From Caulobacteraceae bacterium (GTDB lineage Bacteria; Pseudomonadota; Alphaproteobacteria; Caulobacterales; Caulobacteraceae): DNA of 64,000 nucleotides. A program made the translations under genes and the position numbers. The stretch lies in NCBI GenBank assembly GCA_027487945.1, contig JAIYCQ010000031.1:34362-98361 (forward strand), written 5' to 3'. Below are positions 1-8,786 of this stretch, piece by piece. Position 1 is the stretch's first letter; every line of letters begins with the position of its first letter. Under the pieces are notes generated by a model. That model saw only the letters and a program-made list of their open reading frames with translations. It made no database searches and had not been told where the DNA came from.

Positions 1-2
1 GC

Positions 3-791
3 CTGGACTTCGCCGCCGGTCTGGCCGCGCCGGGCGCGCCGGCGGCCGAGGGCGAGGCCACCTTCGCCTTCGCCGCCGAGCGCATGCGGCGCGCCATGGC
101 CGGGTTTGGCGTCTCGCCGGACTCGATCCCGCTGATCGAGGCGGCCTACGAGGAGTTTCTCGACCTGTTCGACGCCCATCTGGCGGGCTCGCCCTATCTG
201 CTGGGCGGGCATCCGACGGTCGGGGACTATGGTCTGATTGGTCCGCTGTACGCGCACCTGGGGCGCGATCCCTATCCCGCCCAGATGATGAAGCGGCGCG
301 CCTACCGCGTCTGGCGCTGGGTCGAGCGCATGAACGCCGCCGGCCTCGATGCGGGTGAATACCCCGGCGGCTCGCCGGAGCTGTTCGCCGATGACGCGCC
401 GCCGGCGACCCTGCGGGCGTTGATGGCGTTCATCGCCCGCGACTACCTGCCCGAGCTGCGGGCTATGGTCGCCTTCACGGACAGCTGGCTGGAGGCGAGA
501 CCGGACATCGCGGCCGGGACCAATGGCCTGAAGCGACCAGGCGACCGCGTGATCGGTCAGGCGGCGTTCGACTGGCGCGGCGTCCCGATCACCGTCAACG
601 TCATGCCCTACCGCCTCTACCTGCTTCAGAAGGTCCAGGATGCGATCCCGGCGGCCGGCGAGCCGGGGCATGACGCGGTCGTGGCCATGCTGGATGAAGC
701 CGGGCTGGCGGACATCGCCACCCTCCGCCCACGCCGCCGGGTGGAGCGACAGGATCAGGTCGAGGTCTGGGGCCCCGTCCGCGAGGACTGA
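3..791 (+). CDS. Glutathione S-transferase family protein, 5' truncated by window edge
   Basis: The frame is already open at base 3 and no start lies inside the window, so the N-terminal thioredoxin-like domain is missing. What remains looks like the all-helical C-terminal domain of cytosolic GSTs: a stretch of the form SPYLLGGHPTVGDYGLIGPLYAHL matches the family pattern in which a Leu-Leu-Gly-Gly loop precedes the N-capping box and conserved Asp. A further roughly 130 residues follow, so the protein is longer than a minimal GST, as in GST-like proteins with a C-terminal extension. Probable role: glutathione conjugation or a glutathione-dependent reaction in the cytosol; substrate unknown. 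The next gene starts about 50 bases downstream in the same direction. Confidence 0.75.
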   Translation: MDFAAGLAAPGAPAAEGEATFAFAAERMRRAMAGFGVSPDSIPLIEAAYEEFLDLFDAHLAGSPYLLGGHPTVGDYGLIGPLYAHLGRDPYPAQMMKRRAYRVWRWVERMNAAGLDAGEYPGGSPELFADDAPPATLRALMAFIARDYLPELRAMVAFTDSWLEARPDIAAGTNGLKRPGDRVIGQAAFDWRGVPITVNVMPYRLYLLQKVQDAIPAAGEPGHDAVVAMLDEAGLADIATLRPRRRVERQDQVEVWGPVRED

Positions 792-843
792 GACTCGAGC
801 TGCCTCCTGCCTGTAGTGAAGCGTGACATCCGCGGAGCCCGCC

Positions 844-1590
844 ATGATCGAACGTCAGCTGGACATCGACACCCCGGACGGGGTCTGCACGACGTTCATC
901 GTCCACCCCGAGCGGGAGGGGCCGTCTCCCGTCGTCCTGTTCCTGATGGACGCCCCCGCCATCCGGGAGGAGCTGCGCGACATGGCCCGACGACTGGCCA
1001 GCGTCGGCTACTATGTGATGCTGCCCAACCTCTACTACCGGGCGGGTGTGATGGAGCTGTGGCCGTTTCCGACCGAGACGACGGCGCTCGAGGCGGCGCG
1101 CCTCCGGATGTTCGAGCTGATGGACTCCCTGTCGCCGCCGCTGGTGATGGCCGACTGCGCGGCCATGCTGGCCTTCGCCGACGCCGATGAGGCGGCGGAC
1201 GCCGGCCGGGTCGGGACCGTCGGCTACTGCATGAGCGGCCCCTACGCGGTCCAGACGGCGGGGGCCTTTCCGGATCGGGTGCGGGCGGCGGCCTCGATCC
1301 ATGGCGTGTCGTTGATGACGGACGCTCCGGACAGCCCGCACCGCGTCGCCCGGGGACTCGACGCCGGCTTCTACTTCGGCTGCGCCCAGATCGACCGCTG
1401 GTTCCCGGAAGAGATGATCCCGAAACTGGCCGCTGACCTGGCGGAGCATGGCGTCGACGCCGAGGTCGAGACCTATCCCGGGGCGGAGCACGGCTTCGTC
1501 TTCCCCCAGCGCCCGGCCTACGACCGCGCCTCGGCAGAACGGCACTGGGAGCGGGTGTTCAGCCTGTTCCGCCGCAGGCTGTGGAGCTGA
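844..1590 (+). CDS. Dienelactone hydrolase family protein
   Basis: Alpha/beta hydrolase of about 248 residues, the normal size for the family. The nucleophile elbow GYCMSG places a catalytic Cys near residue 129, where dienelactone hydrolases have Cys instead of Ser, and AEHGF near residue 216 carries the expected His. These enzymes open dienelactones in aromatic ring-cleavage pathways, but many homologues act on other small esters and no other ring-cleavage genes are present. I chose the ATG at 844 because GGAG lies six bases upstream; an in-frame GTG at 823 would add seven residues and has a poorer ribosome site. It may be co-transcribed with the GST-like gene. Confidence 0.85.
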   Translation: MIERQLDIDTPDGVCTTFIVHPEREGPSPVVLFLMDAPAIREELRDMARRLASVGYYVMLPNLYYRAGVMELWPFPTETTALEAARLRMFELMDSLSPPLVMADCAAMLAFADADEAADAGRVGTVGYCMSGPYAVQTAGAFPDRVRAAASIHGVSLMTDAPDSPHRVARGLDAGFYFGCAQIDRWFPEEMIPKLAADLAEHGVDAEVETYPGAEHGFVFPQRPAYDRASAERHWERVFSLFRRRLWS

Positions 1591-1594
1591 GCGG

Positions 1595-2464
1595 TCAGTC
1601 GCGGTCGAACTTGTCCAGCTTCCGGCGGCCGAGCAGCATCCGCGTCTCCAGCCGGCCCCGAACGGCGGTGTAGTAGGCCTGCAGGAACGCGCGATCCATC
1701 TCGTACTCGCCGGCCGTCCAGCTGATCTTGGCGCGGATACGGGCCGCCACCGCCGCCATGACCTTGCGGTCCGCCTTGCGCAGCACGTCCTCCAGCACAT
1801 GCAGCTCCTTGACCCCATAGGCGTCGAGCTGGGCCAGGGTGAAGGCGAAGTCTGCGGCCAGCACGGGCTGGTCGTCGACCATGTCGCGCAGCAGGGTCGC
1901 CTTGGGCGCGTGCACAACCCAGGTCCCGGCGACCAGATCGCCGACCCGCAGGTGGTCGCGATTGAACAGCGGAAACAGGGCAAAGACACCTGCCCAGATC
2001 ACGCCGGCCAGGTACAGCCAGCCGTCGACGCCCTCGCCGCCGCCGCCGAACACCATTGTCAGGGGCAGGAACAGTTCCAGCTCCCGCATTCCGTTGCGCG
2101 CCAGAATGGCCCCTGCCGATAGCCGCCCGCCGTTGCGGGCCGCTACCCGAAGGCCCGTCGCCCGCTTGCCCGGCGTCGCGGCATAGGGGGTCAGCTCGAA
2201 GGCGATGAACCAGGCGTTGCGCAGCAGGAAGCCGCCGATCATCACGATGACCAGCAGGAACTCGCCGTTCCGGAAGCCCATGACCCAGCCGGCGCCGAAG
2301 CACAGCAGCAGGCTGACGATCGTGATGCCGATGATCAGGGCCGCGTCGATCATCAGCGCGGACAGCCGCTCGCCCGGGCCGGCCACCCGCACCCGAAGGT
2401 CCACCCCTTCCGGTGTGATCAGGGCGCGCTCATCGCGTGCGCCTGTCCCGTTCAGGACGCTCAC
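1595..2464 (-). CDS. RDD family membrane protein
   Basis: About 289 residues. The N-terminal half has the RDD-domain layout: a polar lead, then hydrophobic helices starting with an Arg-containing segment before DAALIIGITIVSLLL, and a PGKRATGLRV loop typical of RDD proteins. The C-terminal ~120 residues are soluble and charged. It is the last gene of the DUF4129-DUF4350-MoxR-DUF58-SpoIIM-RDD operon. Its GTG start overlaps the stop of the SpoIIM-like gene in a GTGA arrangement, with GGAGGG just upstream, which indicates translational coupling. RDD proteins have no single known biochemical role; transport or membrane-scaffold functions have been suggested. It converges with the dienelactone hydrolase gene, only four bases away. 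Confidence 0.85.
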   Translation of the reverse strand: MSVLNGTGARDERALITPEGVDLRVRVAGPGERLSALMIDAALIIGITIVSLLLCFGAGWVMGFRNGEFLLVIVMIGGFLLRNAWFIAFELTPYAATPGKRATGLRVAARNGGRLSAGAILARNGMRELELFLPLTMVFGGGGEGVDGWLYLAGVIWAGVFALFPLFNRDHLRVGDLVAGTWVVHAPKATLLRDMVDDQPVLAADFAFTLAQLDAYGVKELHVLEDVLRKADRKVMAAVAARIRAKISWTAGEYEMDRAFLQAYYTAVRGRLETRMLLGRRKLDKFDRD

Positions 2465-3453
2465 GCCGCCCTCCTGCGGGGCAGGTAGAAGTAAAGGCCC
2501 CAGATCACGGCAGTGGCGCCGGCGATCGCGAAGCGCGCCGCGTCCAGGGTGATCAGTTGCCTGCCGAAGCCCTCGAGCAGGCCGGCGCACATCAGCATGA
2601 CCACGACCCCCGCCATGGCCAGGGCGGCGGTGCGCCCGGCCTCGGCGGCGGCCTCGACGCGCGGTCGGTCGCCGGGCGCGAGGATGGCTCGCCCGATGCG
2701 GAAGCCGGCGCCGCCGGCCAGGGTGATGGCGAAGATCTCGGTCACGCCGTGGATCATCAGCCACCCGGCCAGCTCCAGACCGAGACCCCGACTGACGAAC
2801 AGCGCCATCAGCGCCCCTACGCCCAGGCCGTTGTAGATCATCAGGAGCGCCGTCGGCAGGCCGAACGCGAAGCCGAGCGCGAAGGCGAGGATGGCGACCT
2901 GGGCGTTGTTGGTGAACAGGAAGGCCGCGAAGCCGCTCAGGCCCGAGGTCCCGTCATCATGATAGAGGGTCGCGCGAAGCGCCTCGGTGCTGGTCGCCGG
3001 GTCTCGCCCCTGGGACGCGCCGGAGGGCATGACGGAATAGAACCAGTCGGGGTCCTGGCTGGTCAGCATGAAGGCCGCGACGGCCCCGAGCGTGAACAGC
3101 AGGGCGGCCAGCAGGGTCTCGCGCCAGAGCGACTGCACCGCACGAGGCCAGTCCTCCCGGAAGAACCGGGCCAGCCGCTCCAGCGGCGTCGAGCGTACGC
3201 CATAGACGAACAGATAGGCGCGCAGGCAGAGGTTCTCGAGATAGGTGGTGGCCGCCTGGTCCAGCGAGATGGTTCGCGCCACCGACAGGGACGACATCGC
3301 CGAGCGGTACAGCACCGGAATCTCGAGCAGCTGCTCGTCGGTCAGGCTGTCGACCGACTGGCGTTCGACCCTGGTCATCAGCGAGTCCAGCCGACGCCAG
3401 GACGCCTCTCGCTCGTTGCGGAACCGGTGACTCTTGAGCTGCAGTTCGGCCAT
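2461..3453 (-). CDS. SpoIIM-like (stage II sporulation protein M family) membrane protein
   Basis: 330 residues. A charged, helical N-terminal ~100 residues is followed by about five to six hydrophobic segments (for example around LLAALLFTLGAVAAFML and VAILAFALGFAFGLPTALL). The short glycine-rich turns and the IHGVTEIFAI segment are characteristic of the SpoIIM/DUF95 family. The organism is not a spore former, and in Gram-negative bacteria this family recurs beside MoxR and DUF58 genes, as here. The gene lies nine bases after the DUF58 gene and overlaps the RDD gene, so it is inside one transcription unit. Function is inferred only from context: a membrane component of the MoxR-associated system. 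Confidence 0.85.
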   Translation of the reverse strand: MAELQLKSHRFRNEREASWRRLDSLMTRVERQSVDSLTDEQLLEIPVLYRSAMSSLSVARTISLDQAATTYLENLCLRAYLFVYGVRSTPLERLARFFREDWPRAVQSLWRETLLAALLFTLGAVAAFMLTSQDPDWFYSVMPSGASQGRDPATSTEALRATLYHDDGTSGLSGFAAFLFTNNAQVAILAFALGFAFGLPTALLMIYNGLGVGALMALFVSRGLGLELAGWLMIHGVTEIFAITLAGGAGFRIGRAILAPGDRPRVEAAAEAGRTAALAMAGVVVMLMCAGLLEGFGRQLITLDAARFAIAGATAVIWGLYFYLPRRRAA

Positions 3454-3462
3454 CGGGGGTTC

Positions 3463-4776
3463 CTACAGCAGGTCGCGGCGCTTGAGGTCGAGGTAGGCGT
3501 TCAGCAGCCGGGGACCTACGCTGGCGACCGGGGCGTCGACGATCTGGGCGCCGGCCCGGCGGAGGCGGGTCAGAACCAGCTCGCGCTCGCGCAGCAGCGT
3601 GGCGGCGGCGACCGCCCGTGAGACGTCGTCGGCGGTGACGGGTTCGGACTGGGCGAAGGCCTCCAGCGCTTCGTCCCGGAAGACGACGAAAAGCACCAGA
3701 TGGCGCTTGCTGATCCGGGCGGTGTTTTCGATCAGCAGCTCGGCACTGGTCGGGTCGGCGAATTCGGTGAAGACCACAATAAGGGAGCGGCGCTCGAGGT
3801 CCGAGGCCAGCTGGGTCAGGCCCAGCGTGTAGTTGGTCTCCTCCTCGCCGTAGTCGAGCGAGGCGGCGAGGTGTTCCAGCAGCGGGAAGGAGCCGACGCC
3901 GGCGGCGATGCCGGTCTTCAGACGCGGCCGGGCGTCGAAGCCGAACAGACCGACCCTGTCGCCGATCTTCAGGCTGACATAGGCCAGGGTGAGGGCGGCG
4001 TTGATCGCCCGGTCGATGCGCGGCAGGCCGGCCAGCGGCTCGGACATAGTCCGTCCGGTGTCGAGCGCCAGCAGGATCTGGTGGTTGCGCTCGGTGCGGT
4101 ACTCCTTGGAGATCAGCTTGCCGTGGCGGGCGGACTGCTTCCAGTCGACCGACCGCGGGTCCATGCCTTCGGCGTAGTCGCGCAGCGCGTGGTACTCGGC
4201 GCCCTCGCCCGTGTCGATCTGGGCCTTGACCCCGAACATGGCGTCGCGGGCGAACAGGCGCATGGCCTCAGCCTTGACGCCCGCAATATCGGGCGTCAGC
4301 ACGATCTTCCGCCGGAGGCCGTGGCTGTGCTGGCTCCAGACCAGTCCGAGCGGGCCGGTCCAGCGAACCCAGGCGCGCTCGATCATCGCCTCGCCCCGGC
4401 GGCGCGGGGTCAGGGTCATGGCCAGGCTCCCCGATCGGCCTTCGGTGGGCACCGTCAGCCGGTCGGGCGCGACGGCGATCCGGGCGTCGGTCTCGACCGC
4501 CAGTTCCGCGCTTGGCGGCGCGGCCCGCTGGAAGGCGACCGCCAGCCGGCCCTCGGCCTCGACGCCCAGGCCCATCCTCGCCGGCGCCGTGAAGGCGACC
4601 GACAGACCGCGACCCGTACGCCAGGCGAGGCCCGCATCGACCAGGATCGCCGCCGCCAGCAGCAGCAGCCACGCCGGGGCCGCAAGCCACAGCGCAGGCG
4701 CTGCGATGCCGATCGCCAAAGCGACCGGCGCGCCCAGCGCGGCGATGATGACCGCCCTGAGCGTCGGATAGATCAC
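3463..4776 (-). CDS. DUF58 domain protein, VWA-like MoxR partner
   Basis: 437 residues. Two hydrophobic helices occupy the first ~45 residues, followed by a beta-rich region and then the DUF58 signature around [16 protein letters not shown] with the following EYRTE. Next comes a von Willebrand A-like strand with a degenerate metal site (LALDTGRTM). DUF58 proteins are regularly encoded beside MoxR AAA+ ATPases and are thought to be their adaptor or substrate-binding partner. The GTG start overlaps the stop of the MoxR gene by four bases, so the two products are probably made in a fixed ratio. Function beyond this is unknown. Confidence 0.9.
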   Translation of the reverse strand: MIYPTLRAVIIAALGAPVALAIGIAAPALWLAAPAWLLLLAAAILVDAGLAWRTGRGLSVAFTAPARMGLGVEAEGRLAVAFQRAAPPSAELAVETDARIAVAPDRLTVPTEGRSGSLAMTLTPRRRGEAMIERAWVRWTGPLGLVWSQHSHGLRRKIVLTPDIAGVKAEAMRLFARDAMFGVKAQIDTGEGAEYHALRDYAEGMDPRSVDWKQSARHGKLISKEYRTERNHQILLALDTGRTMSEPLAGLPRIDRAINAALTLAYVSLKIGDRVGLFGFDARPRLKTGIAAGVGSFPLLEHLAASLDYGEEETNYTLGLTQLASDLERRSLIVVFTEFADPTSAELLIENTARISKRHLVLFVVFRDEALEAFAQSEPVTADDVSRAVAAATLLRERELVLTRLRRAGAQIVDAPVASVGPRLLNAYLDLKRRDLL

Positions 4777-5729
4777 CGGGGCGCCTCGACCTGCTCGATC
4801 AGGCCGCGCAGGATCTGGTCGACCTTCCGGCCCTCGATCTCGGCGGCGGGCGACAGGATCACGCGGTGGCGCAGGGCAGGGAGGGCCAGCGCCTTCACGT
4901 CGTCAGGGATCACGTAGTCCCGCCCGTCCAGCACCGCCCTGGCCCTGGCGGCGATGGCCAGCATGGCCGCGCAGCGGGGCGAGGCGCCGGTCTCCAGGTC
5001 GCCGGTTTCACGTGTCGCCCGGACCAGCCGCACGACGTAGTCGGCGATCTCGCGGGTCAGGTGGGCGGCCGACACGGTCCGCGCCGCCTCGGCGAGGTCT
5101 GCGGCCTCGATGATCTGCCCGACGCCCAGGTCGTTGATATCCGGCAGACCGGTCTTGGCGCCGTGCAGCAGCACGATGGCCATCTCCTCCTCGGCGGAGG
5201 GGTAGGACAGGGTCTGTTTGAACAGGAAGCGGTCGAGCTGCGCCTCGGGGAGGGGGTAGGTGCCCTGCTGCTCGATGGGGTTCTGGGTGGCGACCACCAT
5301 GAATCGGTCGCCGAGGGGATGGCGCTTGCCGTCCAGCGTGACGAACCGCTCCTGCATCGCCTCCAGCAGCGCGGCCTGGGTCTTGGGTGGCGTGCGGTTG
5401 ATCTCGTCGGCCAGCAGCAGGTCGCAGAAGATCGGCCCCCTGGTCAGGGTGAAGCTGCTGGTCTGGAAGTTGAACAGGTTGGCGCCGATGATGTCGCCCG
5501 GCATCAGGTCGGGGGTGAACTGCACCCGTCCAAACGTAATGCCCAGCGTGCCGGCGAACGCCTGGGCCAGGAAGGTCTTGGCGGTGCCGGGCGGTCCCTC
5601 CAGCAGGACGTGCCCGCCCGCGAAGAGCGCGATCAGCAGGAGGTCGACCGTATCGGCCTGGCCGACGACGGCCTTGCCGATCTCGCCGCGGACCCGGTCG
5701 GCAAGCGCTTTGACGTCAGTGACTTGCAC
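4773..5729 (-). CDS. MoxR family AAA+ ATPase
   Basis: 318 residues, normal for the family. Walker A is GPPGTAKT near residue 45 and Walker B is LLLADEINR, followed by the MoxR-typical [14 protein letters not shown]. The sensor 1 region is [24 protein letters not shown]. MoxR proteins are chaperone-like ATPases that mature or remodel protein complexes, often together with VWA-domain partners. It starts with GTG inside the end of the DUF4350 gene (14-base overlap) and its stop overlaps the DUF58 start. This is the motor of the six-gene operon. Confidence 0.95.
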   Translation of the reverse strand: MQVTDVKALADRVRGEIGKAVVGQADTVDLLLIALFAGGHVLLEGPPGTAKTFLAQAFAGTLGITFGRVQFTPDLMPGDIIGANLFNFQTSSFTLTRGPIFCDLLLADEINRTPPKTQAALLEAMQERFVTLDGKRHPLGDRFMVVATQNPIEQQGTYPLPEAQLDRFLFKQTLSYPSAEEEMAIVLLHGAKTGLPDINDLGVGQIIEAADLAEAARTVSAAHLTREIADYVVRLVRATRETGDLETGASPRCAAMLAIAARARAVLDGRDYVIPDDVKALALPALRHRVILSPAAEIEGRKVDQILRGLIEQVEAPR

Positions 5730-6933
5730 GCGTCATCTCCAGTCTCCAGTCATACAGTTTGCGGGTTACGGCCATGAGGTCCGGAAGGCTTCCGGCCTCA
5801 CGGGCGGCGGCCATGAGGTCGGTGAAGCGCGGGGCGCCACGCTGGGTGCTGAGCCGGTCGAGGAAGGCGTCCAGCTGCGCCGGCTCCAGCTGGCGTGGCG
5901 CCCCGACCGCCCTGGCGGCGAGGTCGCGGCAGAGGCGGGCGTAGCCCTGCGCCATACGGTGCTCGCGGCGCGCCATGCGGATCAGGCCGGCGGTGTTCTC
6001 GACCAGCGCGCCCTTGCCCATGGCATAGGGCGGCGTGGCGCGGCGGATCGGTCCGAAGCGGACGGCGGCTGCGATGCCGGCCATCAGCGCAGCGGCGACC
6101 GCGCACAGAGTGCCGCCGAGGAACGGAGGCTCCAGCGCCAGGGCCAGCAGATTCCGCGACCGTTTGAAGCCGTGAAGGCTGACATCGAAGATCAGCGGCC
6201 CGTCCGCACGCGCCACGCCGACGATGGCGTCCGCCGCCCGCGCCGTCTGAAGGTTCTTCAGCCCCATGGTGTTGAGCAGGTCCGGGTCGGACAGGATGTA
6301 GACCTTGTCGCTCGGGGTCCGGGCCAGGATGACGCCGCCCCGGTCATCGGTGATCACGGGGATGAGCTTCGGCGCCTTGAGGGTCTGGAGCTGGTCGATC
6401 GGCCCCGCTGTTATCGTCCGGCCATCGGCGAACCGCAGCGTCGGGCGCGCCACGCCGGCCGCGCGCTCAAGCGAAGACTTTCGGCCATAGGCGGTCAGGG
6501 CGCCGCTCGCCCGCAGCTGTTCCAGGGGCGCTGCCTCCCCCTTCAGGACCCAGCCGGGACGGGCCGGCAGCGGGGCGACGAGCCACTTCGGCAGAACGAC
6601 CAGCCGACGACCGTCGAAGGCCACCGACCTTATGGTCCGGGCGTCGTGATCCGGGGACGGGGTGATGACCATCAGGCCGGCGCGGCTGACGCCGGGCGTG
6701 TTGCCCCGGCTGACGATCACCGTATCGCCGAGCGACCGGAACAGCCGGACTGCGCCGGCGAAGCCGACCGCCGATTTCGACAGAGAATGGCCGCCGCCGT
6801 CGTTGCCGTTCCGCAGGCTGGGCGCGTAGACGCTGAGCACCGCCAGAGCGGCGAAGGCCAGCACGCCGACGGCGATCATGATCAGGACCGTGCGTCCCTT
6901 GAACAGCTGTCCTTCCGTGGCGGTGACCGTCAT
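5716..6933 (-). CDS. DUF4350 domain membrane protein
   Basis: 405 residues with a hydrophobic anchor near residues 18-38 ([18 protein letters not shown]) and a second near the middle ([19 protein letters not shown]). Between them is a soluble domain with the DUF4350 layout: an [19 protein letters not shown] segment, then a [10 protein letters not shown] strand and a LLNTMGLKN turn, similar to GATase-like extracytoplasmic domains. The C-terminal ~130 residues are helical and cytosolic. It is the second gene of the MoxR operon and overlaps both neighbours. No catalytic residues are recognisable. In other phyla this family also accompanies MoxR, DUF58 and DUF4129 genes. Confidence 0.8.
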   Translation of the reverse strand: MTVTATEGQLFKGRTVLIMIAVGVLAFAALAVLSVYAPSLRNGNDGGGHSLSKSAVGFAGAVRLFRSLGDTVIVSRGNTPGVSRAGLMVITPSPDHDARTIRSVAFDGRRLVVLPKWLVAPLPARPGWVLKGEAAPLEQLRASGALTAYGRKSSLERAAGVARPTLRFADGRTITAGPIDQLQTLKAPKLIPVITDDRGGVILARTPSDKVYILSDPDLLNTMGLKNLQTARAADAIVGVARADGPLIFDVSLHGFKRSRNLLALALEPPFLGGTLCAVAAALMAGIAAAVRFGPIRRATPPYAMGKGALVENTAGLIRMARREHRMAQGYARLCRDLAARAVGAPRQLEPAQLDAFLDRLSTQRGAPRFTDLMAAAREAGSLPDLMAVTRKLYDWRLEMTRASH

Positions 6934-7568
6934 GCCTCGCCTCCGAGAGCGAAGCGCTCATAGGCGCCGCGGCACAGGCTCCAGTCGGTCTCGCCCAGAT
7001 CGCGGCCACCGAAGAAGCTGCGTTCGACGACCCGGGCGATGGCGGCGAACGCCTCGCGCGCCTGGGCCGGCAGCGCGTCGAGACCGGCGATGTCGCGGCT
7101 GGTCAGGGCCGGGCGGACCAGGCCCGGGCGCTGGTCGCGGATATCCTGGACACCGCGCAGCAGCAGGAGGTGGGCGGCCTCGGCGAAGCGGCCCTCCGCG
7201 GCCAGGGCGTCGGCGTCGGCCAGCAGCACGCGCGCCTGTTCGGCGGTGGGGCGCCACGCCGCGTCCGGGCCCAGGTTCGGGCCCGGGCCGGGCGCACCCT
7301 CGTAGCGCGCCTTCACCAGACTGCGCGCGATGAGATAGAGCAGGGCGAGCACGACGGCCGCCACGACAACCCAGAACAGGACGGCGAGGACCGGCCCAAG
7401 CGAGGCGATCACGGCGGCCACCTCTTCCAGCCACTTCGGCGGCGGCGTGGGCTTGAATTGCGGAAATTCAAACTGGAGCGAGCGGTCCTGCAGCAGCTCG
7501 CGGTGGGCGTCGGAGATGTCCCGTACGCCCGTCCCGTCAACGCCGCCAGAAGACTGATCAGGCCCCAT
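6930..7568 (-). CDS. DUF4129 domain membrane protein, first gene of MoxR operon
   Basis: About 212 residues: a short soluble N-terminus with FEFPQFKPTPPPKWLEE, one strong transmembrane helix (VLAVLFWVVVAAVVLALLYLIA), and a helical cytosolic domain with DADALAAEGRFAEAAHLLLLRGVQDI and a TSRDIAG motif, the pattern of the DUF4129 family. I chose the ATG at 7568 because AAGG lies about eight bases upstream; a GTG at 7604 would add 12 residues but has no ribosome site. It is divergent from the nitronate monooxygenase gene, so the operon promoter should lie in the ~130 bases up to 7702. It overlaps the DUF4350 gene by four bases. Confidence 0.8.
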   Translation of the reverse strand: MGPDQSSGGVDGTGVRDISDAHRELLQDRSLQFEFPQFKPTPPPKWLEEVAAVIASLGPVLAVLFWVVVAAVVLALLYLIARSLVKARYEGAPGPGPNLGPDAAWRPTAEQARVLLADADALAAEGRFAEAAHLLLLRGVQDIRDQRPGLVRPALTSRDIAGLDALPAQAREAFAAIARVVERSFFGGRDLGETDWSLCRGAYERFALGGEA

Positions 7569-7637
7569 CGCGACCTTGCATACACGCGCGGAGGCGGCCG
7601 GCACAATCGAGGCTTGCGCCGCCGGGGCATTAATCGA

Positions 7638-7679
7638 CGGAGGCCGCCTTCCAAACAGTTGTTCGTCTGATAGCCTCCG
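7638..7679. promoter_or_regulatory. Inverted repeat in divergent promoter region (MoxR operon / nitronate monooxygenase)
   Basis: A perfect seven-base inverted repeat, CGGAGGC at 7638-7644 and GCCTCCG at 7673-7679, encloses 28 bases that include an AT-richer stretch. It sits between the divergent starts at 7568 and 7703, so it could be an operator or a chance arrangement in GC-rich DNA. Confidence 0.25.
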
Positions 7680-7702
7680 CGCAAACCACGGGGAGAGACA
7701 CG

Positions 7703-8650
7703 ATGATCGACAACCGCCTGACGCGCCTTCTGGGGGTGCAGTACCCCATCGTCCAGGCCCCCATGGGTTGGATCGCCCGCGCGCAGCTGGCCTCGGCGGT
7801 GTCGAACGCCGGCGGCCTCGGCATCATCGAAACCTCGTCCGGACGGCTCGACGAGGTCCGCGCCGAGGTCATCAAGATGCGCGACCTCACCGACAAGCCC
7901 TTCGGCGTCAACATCGCCCAGGCCTTCGTGCGCGACCCTGACATCGTCCAGTTTGTGATCGACCAGGGCGTCAAGTTCGTGACCACCTCGGCCGGCGATC
8001 CGCGCAAGTACTGCGAGGCGCTGAAGGGCGCCGGCCTGACGGTGTTCCACGTCGTGCCGTCGCTGTCGGCGGCGCTGAAGGCCATCGACGCGGGCGTGGA
8101 CGGCCTGGTCGTCGAGGGCGGCGAGGGCGGCGGCTTCAAGAACCCGCGCGACGTGGCCCTGATGGTGCTGCTGCCGCTGATCGCCAGCAAGACCAACCTG
8201 CCGATCATCGCCGCCGGCGGCATGCTCGACGGCCGCACCATGGCCGCCGCCTTCGCGCTGGGCGCCGAAGGTATCCAGATGGGCACGCGGATGGTCAGCG
8301 CCGCCGAGTCGCCGGTGCACCAGAACTGGAAGGACGCCATCGTGAACGCCGCCGAGACCGACACGGTGTTCCTCAACCGCTTCGGCCCCGGCCCGGCGCT
8401 GCGGGCGCTGCGCACCAACAAGACCACCGAGATGGAGATCAACCCGCCGGAAGCCGGCGCGATGCCCGAGATGGCCCGGGCGCTGGACCTCTACTTCGGC
8501 GGTGACATGGAGGCCTCGATCGCCCTGTCTGGCCAGGTCGCCGGCCGTATCGACAGCGTCCGCCCTGTGGCCGACATCATTCGCGACACCGTCGAGGAGT
8601 TCCACGCCTGTTGCGCGGATCTGGGCAAGCAGTACGGCGTGAGATCGTGA
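7703..8650 (+). CDS. Nitronate monooxygenase / 2-nitropropane dioxygenase family FMN enzyme
   Basis: 315-residue TIM-barrel flavoprotein. The N-terminus YPIVQAPMGWIA and the strands GVNIAQ, FVTTSAGDP, VEGGEGGGF and IIAAGGMLDGRTMAAAFALGAEGIQMGTRM match the FMN-binding loops of the NPD/nitronate monooxygenase family. These enzymes oxidise alkyl nitronates, including propionate-3-nitronate, using FMN and O2; some homologues are enoyl-ACP or quinone reductases, so the substrate is not certain. The ATG has GGGGAGAG seven to eight bases upstream. It stands alone between the divergent MoxR operon and a GGGGAC...GTCCCC hairpin immediately downstream. Confidence 0.88.
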   Translation: MIDNRLTRLLGVQYPIVQAPMGWIARAQLASAVSNAGGLGIIETSSGRLDEVRAEVIKMRDLTDKPFGVNIAQAFVRDPDIVQFVIDQGVKFVTTSAGDPRKYCEALKGAGLTVFHVVPSLSAALKAIDAGVDGLVVEGGEGGGFKNPRDVALMVLLPLIASKTNLPIIAAGGMLDGRTMAAAFALGAEGIQMGTRMVSAAESPVHQNWKDAIVNAAETDTVFLNRFGPGPALRALRTNKTTEMEINPPEAGAMPEMARALDLYFGGDMEASIALSGQVAGRIDSVRPVADIIRDTVEEFHACCADLGKQYGVRS

Positions 8651-8654
8651 GATC

Positions 8655-8702
8655 GGGGACGGTTTGGGGCGTTCCCTGAAGGGGCGCCTTAAACTGTCCC
8701 CT
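8655..8702. repeat. GGGGACGGTTT...AAACTGTCCCC hairpin repeat
   Basis: An imperfect palindrome of about 48 bases just after the nitronate monooxygenase stop. The outer arms GGGGACGGTTT and AAACTGTCCCC pair with a single G-T, the inner arms are GGGGCG and CGCC, and the loop itself can form CCC-TGA-AGGG. No T-tract follows, so it is not a classical terminator. It resembles the REP-like intergenic palindromes dispersed in Caulobacterales and shares its GGGGAC/GTCCCC ends with hairpins at 18698 and 53068. Confidence 0.6.
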
Positions 8703-8786
8703 GCCGTTGCGGCCGCCCTCGCCGCATGCCACCGTCACGCCCGACCGGAACCGACAGAGTCCCGGCGAGGGAACGGGAGGACGCCC

